Positions 55,214 through 64,000 of a stretch of DNA of 64,000 nt are shown here, in pieces. Made by a program: the position numbers and the translations under genes. The DNA comes from Ancylobacter radicis (GTDB lineage Bacteria; Pseudomonadota; Alphaproteobacteria; Rhizobiales; Xanthobacteraceae). The stretch's first letter is position 1. Each line of letters begins with the position of its first letter. Location: assembly GCF_018449475.1 (NCBI RefSeq), contig NZ_JAHCQH010000014.1, positions 1-64,000 of the forward strand, given 5' to 3'. The notes under the pieces were generated by a model. It had not been told where the DNA came from, made no database searches, and was given only the letters and a program-made list of their open reading frames with translations.

Positions 55214-56920
55214 TCAATGCTCGAAACGCAGGGTCAGCGCCTGCCGCTCGCCGCGCTTGCCCAGCACCAGCTTGTCCGCCCGCTTGCTCAGCATGTAGCC
55301 GACGAAACGCGCGACCGCCTTTGCGTCGCCGAGCAGGTCCTCGGGGGAGGGGCGCAGCGTGGGTATCTCGATCGCCTCGCCCGTGTAGAGCAGCGAGACA
55401 TCGAAATTGGTCTCGTCGAAACGCGCCTCCATCTCCAGCGCGCCGTCGGCCACGCCCGTGTCGATGAGCGTTTCCACCGCCTCGGCCACCACCGGGATCG
55501 CGGCGGCGATGACATCGCGCCGCGCGCCCCACAGATCGCCCTGCCGCTCCAGGAACTCCATCGCGGTTGTGAAGGGGTTGTCCTCCGCCGTCACCGGGAC
55601 GGAGGCGGTCTGGCGGATGCCGATCTGGAACACGAGGTTGAGGATCACGGCGACCGCCGTGGAGACCGAGAGCGGCGATTCAAGGATCGGCTGGGCCCAT
55701 TCCGGCGACTGGTGGACCAGTTCCGGGAGCACCGCGACGGCAAGGCCCGCCAGCACGGCGAAGCCGACGGTGAAGATGCGCCGGTCGGACAGGCGGCGGG
55801 ACAGGATCAGCTCCATGCCGGCGACGATCAGGAAGGCGGCGCTGTAGAGCAGGATGGCGCCGATCACCGGCGCCGGAATCACGGTCAGCGAGGCGATCAG
55901 CTTGGGCGAGAAGGCCGCGAGCAGCATGACCACGCCCGAGACGATGCCGATGCGCCAGGAGGTCGAGCCAGTGGCAAAGGCGACGCCGATGGCGGCGGAG
56001 GAGGAGGCGCTGGCAAAGCCCCCGGTCACCGCCGTGCCCATGTCGCTCACCGTATTGGCGCGGATGGCGCGGGCCGCCTGATTCATGTCGGCCCGGCGCC
56101 AGTCGGCATCGTCCATGCGCTGCATGGAGACGACGGTACCCAGCATGTCCACCGCCGAGATCACTCCGGTCAGGATCGCCGCCGGGAGGATGGCCCAGGA
56201 AAAGCCGAGGCCGGGCCAGCCCAGGCTCGGCAGGTCGATATAGGGCAGGGTGGAGTACGTCGCCTCGTCCGGCGCGATCGCGACGCCGGTATAGATGGCG
56301 AGGAACCAGCCGACGGCGGCGCCGATCGCCACCGCGAACAGCCGCAGCAGGCCGCGCGAGAAAATGGCCAGAAGCACGATCACCGCGAGTGCGGTGAAGC
56401 TCACCAGAATATAGCGTCCATCCGCCAGCGAGCCTGCTTCCTCGCCGAGGCCGAACATGCGGCGCAGCGAGGGCTCGGCCAGCGCCACGCCCAGCATGGT
56501 GACCGCCACGCCGCAGATTTCCGGCGGGAACAGCGTGCGCATCGCGTTCATGAAGCGGGTGAGCGAGAGCTGCGTGAGCGCCGCGATCAGGCTCATCGTC
56601 ACATAGACCGCCGGGCCGCCCGCCGCATAGGACTGCATCGCCAGCGGCAGATGCGCCATGTTCGGGATCTGCACGAGCAGCAGCCCCGACCCGGTGCGCG
56701 GCCAGCATTCCAGCAGCGTCGCCACGCCCATGAAGATGATGCAGCTGGTGATCAGCGTCTGGGTGGCATCGAAGGACAGGCCTGCCTCGGTGGCCGCCAC
56801 CAGCGGATAGACGATGAACAGCAGCGACAGCGTCGCGTGCTGGACGCCGAGAATCAGCAGCGTGGTGACGGGGGGCTTCTCGTCGGCGGCGTAGAGGATG
56901 TTCTGTGGCTTGCGCGGCAT
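55214..56920 (-). CDS. Uracil/xanthine-type permease with GHKL-like C-terminal domain
   Basis: 568 residues. The first 445 form a NCS2/SLC23 nucleobase-cation symporter (QHATLSLLFIVYPLVAATEA, GLASASSSAAIGVAFATGST-type helix 10, LAEPSLRR). The last about 115 residues are soluble and show the order helix (AAIPVVAEAVETLIDTG), two strands (GALEMEARF; FDVSLLYTGEAIEIP), helix (AKAVARFVGYMLSKRAD), two strands (LVLGKRGE; ALTLRFEH), as in RsbW-like GHKL domains but without N-box or glycine motifs. Transport substrate is a purine or uracil-type base by family. Confidence 0.85.
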   Translation of the reverse strand: MPRKPQNILYAADEKPPVTTLLILGVQHATLSLLFIVYPLVAATEAGLSFDATQTLITSCIIFMGVATLLECWPRTGSGLLLVQIPNMAHLPLAMQSYAAGGPAVYVTMSLIAALTQLSLTRFMNAMRTLFPPEICGVAVTMLGVALAEPSLRRMFGLGEEAGSLADGRYILVSFTALAVIVLLAIFSRGLLRLFAVAIGAAVGWFLAIYTGVAIAPDEATYSTLPYIDLPSLGWPGLGFSWAILPAAILTGVISAVDMLGTVVSMQRMDDADWRRADMNQAARAIRANTVSDMGTAVTGGFASASSSAAIGVAFATGSTSWRIGIVSGVVMLLAAFSPKLIASLTVIPAPVIGAILLYSAAFLIVAGMELILSRRLSDRRIFTVGFAVLAGLAVAVLPELVHQSPEWAQPILESPLSVSTAVAVILNLVFQIGIRQTASVPVTAEDNPFTTAMEFLERQGDLWGARRDVIAAAIPVVAEAVETLIDTGVADGALEMEARFDETNFDVSLLYTGEAIEIPTLRPSPEDLLGDAKAVARFVGYMLSKRADKLVLGKRGERQALTLRFEH

Positions 56921-57257
56921 TCGGGAGCTCGAAAGAGAGGGAGCGTCCCGTCCGCGAAACGAGGGGCGCCGGCCCCGCGCGGGCGGTGCCGGAACGGCGC
57001 GCGTCGAGGCCGGGAATCCGTGGCGCGACTATGGCGTCAAGCCGCCACGCCCGCAAGCGCGCGGCGCGGCTGAGGCGGGCGCGAGACGCCGCCATCCCGT
57101 CTCGGACACCGGGTTCAGTTTCGTGTGCTGTGGTAGGTGCCGGCGGACATCACGGTGACGACAGGCCGCCGGATGCCGAGGGTCGCGACAAGGGTCCACG
57201 CCGCCTCGATGAAACGGCGCGGGGGCATAAGCCGGACAATGTGGGGATGAGAAAGAG
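56921..57257. other. Intergenic region upstream of the permease
   Basis: About 337 bases between the permease start and tRNA-Asn. High GC, no repeats or gene recognised; it must contain the promoter of the minus-strand permease-STAS-GHKL set. Confidence 0.5.
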
Positions 57258-57333
57258 TGGCTCCCTGAGCAGGACTCGAACCTGCGACCATTCGATTAAC
57301 AGTCGAACGCTCTACCAACTGAGCTATCAGGGA
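57258..57333 (-). tRNA. tRNA-Asn (anticodon GUU)
   Basis: Minus strand: acceptor TCCCTGA pairs with TCAGGGA, D arm GCTCAGTTGG, anticodon loop CTGTTAA gives GUU, T arm GGTTCGAGTCC, and CCA encoded at 57258-57260. Confidence 0.97.
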
Positions 57334-57423
57334 ACAGAGACGCGCCTGAGCGCCTCGGAGGCCGGCCATATAGCAACGCGATTCCGGTTTGTGAAGTCGC
57401 AACCGCGTTGCCTGTGGATATTC

Positions 57424-59223
<1,800 letters not shown>

Positions 59224-59436
59224 CAGGCAATTCCTTTGCAGAGGGCCATTGCGGTGCCGACAGGCTCCGCCCGAGGCGCGGTCGCGGGCCGCGCGCGGCG
59301 GCGGCCTCATCAACGACGATCGGCTGGCGTTGTCAAACCTGCGGCCCCCGCGCAGGCACCGGCAAGCTACGAGTGTAGCATGCGCGACACGCGCCGCCGG
59401 GTGCGTTGCGGCAATCCCGGCGGCGCGCGCGTGAAC

Positions 59437-59510
59437 TGGAGGCCACGGAGGGAATCGAACCCCCGTACGCGGATTTGCAGTCCGCTGCGTAACCACTCCG
59501 CCACGTGGCC
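59437..59510 (-). tRNA. tRNA-Cys (anticodon GCA)
   Basis: Minus strand: acceptor GGCCACG pairs with CGTGGCC, anticodon stem CGGA-CTGCAAA-TCCG gives GCA, T arm GGGGGTTCGATTCCC, and CCA encoded at 59437-59439. Confidence 0.97.
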
Positions 59511-59786
59511 GATCGGTGCGCGGGATGTCTCCCGACCGAAGGACCGGGCGCCTCATAACAGAGCCGTTAGGGATCGGCAACGGACCTCATCGGTTCCATC
59601 CCCGGCGACATGACGCCAGGGTGACGATCCGGGCTGTGCGGGACGGGCGCCGCGACAAGGGAAACCGGCGACGAGGGAATCCTGCAACGAGGCTTGCATT
59701 GCGTCCGCGTGTGCCGCAATTCTGCTGCGACGTTACCGCCTGAGCCTCCCTGGGGGGCCGGGCCCGTTTCCGAAGGTTGTCTCGAC

Positions 59787-60449
59787 ATGATCGATTTCGC
59801 TGAGATGCGTCGTGCCATGGTGGACGCGCAGGTGCGCGCCAACGACGTGACCGACCTGCGCATCGTCGCCGCCATGATGGAGACACCGCGCGAGCGTTTC
59901 GTTCCGGCCGGTCTCCAGAACTTTGCCTATATCGACGATGATCTGGTGGTGAAGGAAGGCAGCCCCGCGCGCTGCCTGATGGAGCCGATGGTGCTGGCCA
60001 AGCTGCTGCAGGCCGCCGAGATCGGCCCGGATGCGCTGGTGCTCGATATCGGCGCCGCCACCGGCTATTCCACGGCCGTGCTGGCCAAGCTCGCCGGGCA
60101 GGTGGTGTCGCTTGAGGAAGATGCCGAACTCGCTGCGCAGGGTTCGAGCGTGCTGGTCGATCTCGGCCTGCTCAACGCGGCCTATGTGCAGGGGCCGATG
60201 ACGGCGGGCTGGGCGGCTGAAGCCCCCTATGACGTGATTTTCATCAACGGCTCGGTTGATGATGTGCCGCCCGTGCTGTTCAGCCAGCTCAAGCCGGGCG
60301 GCCGGCTGGTGGCCGTGATCGGCCGCGGCCGGGCCGGACGGGCCACCGTGTTCACCAATACGCCCGGCGGAATCGGCTCGCGCATCGTGTTCGATGCCGG
60401 CGTGCCGACGCTTCCCGGTTTCGAGGCGCGTCCGGGTTTTGTGTTCTAA
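59787..60449 (+). CDS. Protein-L-isoaspartate O-methyltransferase family
   Basis: 220 residues, a SAM-dependent methyltransferase of the PCMT family. MRRAMVDAQVRANDVTDLRI opens it, and the SAM motif I is VLDIGAATGYSTAVLA near residue 87. Compared with true Pcm the isoaspartate-binding loop is shorter, and alphaproteobacterial members next to tolC are of unproven substrate. The start at 59787 is favoured over 59694. It precedes tolC by 182 bases. Confidence 0.85.
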   Translation: MIDFAEMRRAMVDAQVRANDVTDLRIVAAMMETPRERFVPAGLQNFAYIDDDLVVKEGSPARCLMEPMVLAKLLQAAEIGPDALVLDIGAATGYSTAVLAKLAGQVVSLEEDAELAAQGSSVLVDLGLLNAAYVQGPMTAGWAAEAPYDVIFINGSVDDVPPVLFSQLKPGGRLVAVIGRGRAGRATVFTNTPGGIGSRIVFDAGVPTLPGFEARPGFVF

Positions 60450-60631
60450 GGGTTTGCGGACAGGCTGTGGCTGATCTGCCGCGCGTCCGATTAAATCGTC
60501 CGGCGGCGCGGTGGGGACGGTTCACAGCCCCCCGCCCAGCACCTATCCTGCATAGGCGTCAGACGTGAATCAGAGAGCCGCCCTATTGTAGGCGGCTCCG
60601 AACAAGTAATGAGTTCGCAGGGGTTTGGACC

Positions 60632-62041
60632 ATGTGGCTGTCTGCTACCGGGGGCAGGATCGTCGCGTTTGCGGCGGTCGCTTTTTTCAGTGCTTCCTCG
60701 CTTTCGGCGCACGCGCAGACCCTCGAACAGGCTCTCGCTGCCGCCTACAAGAATAATCCCACGCTTAATTCCCAGCGTGCCGCCACGCGTGCCACTGACG
60801 AATATGTGCCGATCGCCCTGGCCGGCTATCGGCCGCAGGTCTTCGGCAGTGCCTATGCTGGCGCGCAATGGGCGGAGACGCGTGTCGATTCCGGCTATGC
60901 GCTGCTGCAGGGCAACAATGCCATCAGCAACACCCGCACGACGCCGACCGGCGTCGGCGTGACCATCAGCCAGACCATCTATAACGGCCTGAGGACCGCG
61001 AACTCCGTGCGCAGCGCCGAGTCGCAGGTGAAAGGTCAGCGCGAATTGCTGCGCAATACCGAGCAACTCGTGCTGCTCGATGCCGCCACCGCCTATATGA
61101 ACGTGCTTCAGAACGCCGCGCTGGTGGAACTGCAGAAGCAGAACCTTGAGGCCCTGCGCGAGGAGTTGCGGGCCGCCCGCGATCGATTCGCCGTGGGCGA
61201 GATCACCCGGACCGACGTCGCCCAGGCGGAGGCCAGCGTGGCCGACGCACAGAGCCAGCTCGCGCTCGCCGACTCCAACCTGAACGCCTCCAACGCCGTG
61301 TTCTATCAGGTGATCGGCCTGCGTCCGACCAAGCTGTCGCCGGGCCGCCCGATCGACGGCATGCTGCCCAAGACGCTGCCGGCGGCTGTGAGTTCCGGGC
61401 TCAGCAACCATCCGGCGGTAAAGTCGGCCGAGTTTGCCGTGGATGCGGCGGTGGCCAATGTTAAGGTCGCCGAAGCCGCCCTGTCGCCGACGCTGACCCT
61501 GAACGGCTCCGCGTCGTCCGACTATAACAGCGCGCAATACACCGAGCGGCAGACCGCCGCTTCGGCCACGCTCAACCTCTCCGTGCCGATCTACCAGGGT
61601 GGCAGCGAGTTCGCGACCATCCGGCAGAGCAAGGAGACGCTCGGCCAGTACCGCATCGAGGTGGATGTGAACCGGGAGCAGGTCCGCGCCAACGTGGTCC
61701 AGTACTGGGGCAATCTCGAAGCGGCCAAGGCGGCCATCGAATCGGCGCAGGCCTCCGTCGCCGCCAATGAGATCGCGCTGCGCGGCGTTCGCGAGGAATG
61801 GCGTGTCGGCCAGCGCACCACGCTCGATGTGCTGAACGCGCAGACGGCGCTGTTCGACGCCCGCGCCAATCTGGTCATCGCCCAGCGGGACCGCGTTGTC
61901 GCCTCCTATGCCGTGCTTTCCGCCACCGGCCAGTTGAATTCGACCCGGCTGGGGCTGAAGGTCGCGACCTATAACCCGCAGGTGCACTACAATCAGGTGC
62001 GCGATGCCTGGATCGGCGTGCGCACGCCCGGCGGCCAGTGA
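60632..62041 (+). CDS. tolC: TolC-family outer-membrane efflux protein
   Basis: 469 residues. Signal peptide (RIVAFAAVAFFSASSLSAHA), then TLEQALAAAYKNNPTLNSQR, the TolC N-terminus, two tandem outer-membrane efflux repeats and a second-half YQGGSEFATIRQSKETLGQY. It forms a trimeric outer-membrane channel used by RND, ABC (type I) and MFS exporters. The final about 20 residues (NQVRDAWIGVRTPGGQ) form a variable tail. A terminator follows at 62101. Confidence 0.93.
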   Translation: MWLSATGGRIVAFAAVAFFSASSLSAHAQTLEQALAAAYKNNPTLNSQRAATRATDEYVPIALAGYRPQVFGSAYAGAQWAETRVDSGYALLQGNNAISNTRTTPTGVGVTISQTIYNGLRTANSVRSAESQVKGQRELLRNTEQLVLLDAATAYMNVLQNAALVELQKQNLEALREELRAARDRFAVGEITRTDVAQAEASVADAQSQLALADSNLNASNAVFYQVIGLRPTKLSPGRPIDGMLPKTLPAAVSSGLSNHPAVKSAEFAVDAAVANVKVAEAALSPTLTLNGSASSDYNSAQYTERQTAASATLNLSVPIYQGGSEFATIRQSKETLGQYRIEVDVNREQVRANVVQYWGNLEAAKAAIESAQASVAANEIALRGVREEWRVGQRTTLDVLNAQTALFDARANLVIAQRDRVVASYAVLSATGQLNSTRLGLKVATYNPQVHYNQVRDAWIGVRTPGGQ

Positions 62042-62100
62042 GCCAGGGCTGACCAGCCCGAGCCGGCGGCCAGCGCCGCTATCTCATCTGATTTTTCGCG

Positions 62101-62128
62101 CGGGCCGGCTCATGCCGGCCCGTTTTTT
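62101..62128 (+). terminator. Rho-independent terminator of tolC
   Basis: Perfect 9-bp stem CGGGCCGGC / GCCGGCCCG with loop TCAT, followed by six T residues. About 60 bases after the tolC stop. Confidence 0.92.
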
Positions 62129-62265
62129 CATCCACAGAGACAACCCTGTCGTGCGTGGCGCGCCGCTTGATGCGGTGCCATATTCATGAAGCGTTAACGA
62201 GTGATTCGTGCCGGTCGCACGCCCTCGCTCCCGCGCCAGTTGTGTCAAAGATCGGGATCCAGCGC

Positions 62266-63519
62266 ATGTCAGCGAGCGCGAGGGCGAGCGAGCCATCCAT
62301 GGAAGAGATTCTCGCCTCCATCCGGCGCATCATCTCGGACGAAGTGGCGAGCGGCTCGCGTGACGCATCGTCGTCCGCCGTGCCGATGCGCGCCGTCGGC
62401 GACGAGCATCCGGCTTCCAGCCGACTCGGGGCTGATGCGGCAGGTTCCGCGCTTTCGCTGACGGAAGCCGAGGCCTTCGACGACGTTGCCCCGGCTCCTG
62501 AGGATCAGCGAACCGCTCCCGATCTGCCTCCCTTCGTCTCGCGCGGCGGCATGAATGCAGCGCGCGCCGAGTCCTTGCGTGTAGAGACCCCGCGCGCCGA
62601 GACCCCACGCGCCGAGGCGTCCCGTCCCGCCTATTCGAGCTACGCCCCGCTCGGGCGGACCCCCTCCACCGATCCTTTCGCGGCCCGCCGCCGCCCGGCC
62701 GGCTCTGCGGCACTGGCCGAGGAGGCCGCGCCTCCGCTCCGCTCCGCTCGGCCCGAGCCGCTATCCGCCCCGGCGCCGCGCCCCTCGCTTGCCCGGCAGG
62801 CGGCGGCCACGGCTGCGGTGCGCGCGGTTGCCGCGGCGCCCGTCGCGGTGGAAGTGGTCGATCAGGACGAACGTCTGGCGGCGGCGCTGCTCGATCTCGA
62901 TCTGGTCGAGCAGGCGGTGCAGGCCGAACTGGCGATCATGTCGAACGATGCCGTGCTGGAAGCCGCTACCGCCGATTCGGACGAGACTCGGCCGATGATG
63001 GACGCAGAGCCGGCGCCGGAGGAATTCGTCGCCGATGTTCCGCCGGCTGCCTTCGTGGCGCCGCCCGCCGAGACGCCACGGCAGGAGGCCGCAACGATGG
63101 AGGTCTCCCGCCCACACGAAATCCCGTCCGTTCCGGAGAACGCCGACATGCAAGCGAAGCCTGCCCCCGTTTCGCGCTCCGCCGCCTCCGAACTGGTGGA
63201 TGAGCGTCGCCCCGAGCCCCGCGCCGAACCGCGCTTCCTCCCCTCGGCGCGCCCCACCGAGCCTGCGCACATGTCCACGCCCGCGCCTGCGGCCGATGCT
63301 GCGCCGCAGCGGCTTGTGTCCGGCTCGACCACGACCGCCGTTTCCACCGCCTTCGGCACGCTGGCGCGGACCGTGGCGTCCAATTCGCGCACGGTGGACG
63401 ATCTCGTCACCGAGGCGATCCGGCCGATGCTGAAGGAATGGCTCGACGAGAACCTGCCGGCCCTGGTCGAGCGGCTGGTGCGGGCGGAGATCGAGCGCGT
63501 GTCCCGCCAGGGGCAGTGA
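62266..63519 (+). CDS. popZ: PopZ-like polar organizing protein (DUF2497)
   Basis: 417 residues. The N-terminal helix EPSMEEILASIRRIISDEVA is the conserved PopZ element that recruits client proteins. About 310 residues of disordered sequence rich in Pro, Ala, Glu and Arg follow (including ETPRAETPRAEASRP), and the C-terminal oligomerisation helices are RTVDDLVTEAIRPMLKEWLD and NLPALVERLVRAEIERVSRQ. PopZ scaffolds pole identity and ParB-parS anchoring in Caulobacter, and the linker there is shorter. The start at 62266 matches the family N-terminus. valS follows. Confidence 0.92.
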   Translation: MSASARASEPSMEEILASIRRIISDEVASGSRDASSSAVPMRAVGDEHPASSRLGADAAGSALSLTEAEAFDDVAPAPEDQRTAPDLPPFVSRGGMNAARAESLRVETPRAETPRAEASRPAYSSYAPLGRTPSTDPFAARRRPAGSAALAEEAAPPLRSARPEPLSAPAPRPSLARQAAATAAVRAVAAAPVAVEVVDQDERLAAALLDLDLVEQAVQAELAIMSNDAVLEAATADSDETRPMMDAEPAPEEFVADVPPAAFVAPPAETPRQEAATMEVSRPHEIPSVPENADMQAKPAPVSRSAASELVDERRPEPRAEPRFLPSARPTEPAHMSTPAPAADAAPQRLVSGSTTTAVSTAFGTLARTVASNSRTVDDLVTEAIRPMLKEWLDENLPALVERLVRAEIERVSRQGQ

Positions 63520-63650
63520 TCCCCTCAGGCTAGGTGGGTCCGAACCGGCCCACCGGGCCCGCCATCTGAGTGACTTGGCCGTCCTGTGTTGACTTGGCGG
63601 CCCGGCTCCGCTTTCTCTCGCACCCATCGAAACGAGGTGCCGGAGCCAAA

Positions 63651-64000
63651 ATGCTCGAAAACAGGTTCGATCCCGCCGCAGTCGAAGACCGCATCTACCA
63701 GAGCTGGGTGGATGGCGAGGCGTTCAAGGCCGGACGGGCGGATCGTGTAGGCGCCGAGCCCTACTGCATCGTCATCCCGCCGCCGAACGTGACCGGCTCG
63801 CTCCATATGGGGCACGCGCTCAACAACACGCTGCAGGACATTCTCTGCCGCTTCGAGCGGATGCGCGGCAAGGACGTGCTGTGGCAGGTCGGCACCGACC
63901 ATGCCGGCATCGCCACGCAGATGGTGGTCGAGCGCCAGCTTGCCGAGCGCCAGCTTCCCGGCCGCCGCGAGATGGGCCGCGAGGCCTTCGTCGAGCGTGT
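63651..64000 (+). CDS. valS: Valine-tRNA ligase, 5' part
   Basis: The first 116 codons of a class I aminoacyl-tRNA synthetase, cut by the window edge. [19 protein letters not shown] starts it, and the HIGH motif is in [20 protein letters not shown] near residues 44-63. [20 protein letters not shown] is conserved in ValRS. The 131-base gap from popZ contains a weak hairpin (63533-63554). Confidence 0.96.
   Translation, partial: MLENRFDPAAVEDRIYQSWVDGEAFKAGRADRVGAEPYCIVIPPPNVTGSLHMGHALNNTLQDILCRFERMRGKDVLWQVGTDHAGIATQMVVERQLAERQLPGRREMGREAFVER

Overview
The window is about two-thirds GC, densely packed with genes, and reads as an ordinary chromosomal segment of an alphaproteobacterium. Several family markers point to Hyphomicrobiales: a PopZ-type polar protein next to valS, a Usg-family protein, a DUF3126 protein beside cysE, a zf-CHCC protein, an Anbu peptidase cluster and a partner-switching signalling module. 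Gene content and intergenic repeat style suggest Xanthobacteraceae (Ancylobacter, Starkeya or Xanthobacter-like), but that placement is inference. No phage, transposase, integrase or CRISPR array was seen.

Layout. 1-624: repeat-rich spacer. 0.6-7.6 kb: MFS transporter, the groES-groEL operon with a CIRCE-like site and a duplicated groEL tail, usg, exoD, an orphan beta-rich protein, an SDR and a 23-residue membrane peptide. 7.8-12.7 kb (minus): the Anbu proteasome-like cluster (ATP-grasp, LysE-type exporter, alpha-E, transglutaminase-like, Anbu). 12.9-16.9 kb: CinA-like protein, gpt, a hypothetical, DoxX and formate-THF ligase (fhs). 17-27.4 kb: tRNA-Leu, then a polysaccharide region (Wzy-like polymerase, three glycosyltransferases, acyltransferase, exported beta-helix protein, galE, glycoside hydrolase), locally AT-richer. 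27.6-40.3 kb: putA with its own operator, a flavin oxidoreductase, DMT transporter, FAD monooxygenase, zinc-finger protein, hydrolase, cysE, DUF3126, gamma-carbonic anhydrase, GNAT and a transglutaminase-like cysteine peptidase. 40.6-47 kb: rhomboid, CBS protein, folE-hisI, Fe-S scaffold homologue, yidD and thrS. 47.2-56.9 kb: outer-membrane protein, then two signalling operons pointing at each other. 57-64 kb: tRNA-Asn, an ABC exporter, tRNA-Cys, PCMT-like methyltransferase, tolC, popZ and the start of valS.

The most interesting region is 48.7-56.9 kb. A four-gene plus-strand operon (receiver-PP2C phosphatase, hybrid kinase, single-domain receiver, Na/Pi-type transporter) faces a minus-strand set made of a uracil/xanthine-type permease with a GHKL-like C-terminal domain, a free STAS protein and a free GHKL ATPase. 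The parts of a phosphatase / anti-sigma / antagonist switch are therefore interleaved with two transporters, one of which carries a switch-like domain. Second in interest are the Anbu cluster with an embedded exporter gene, the perfect inverted GTTGCA operator in front of putA, and the duplicated GGM tail after groEL.
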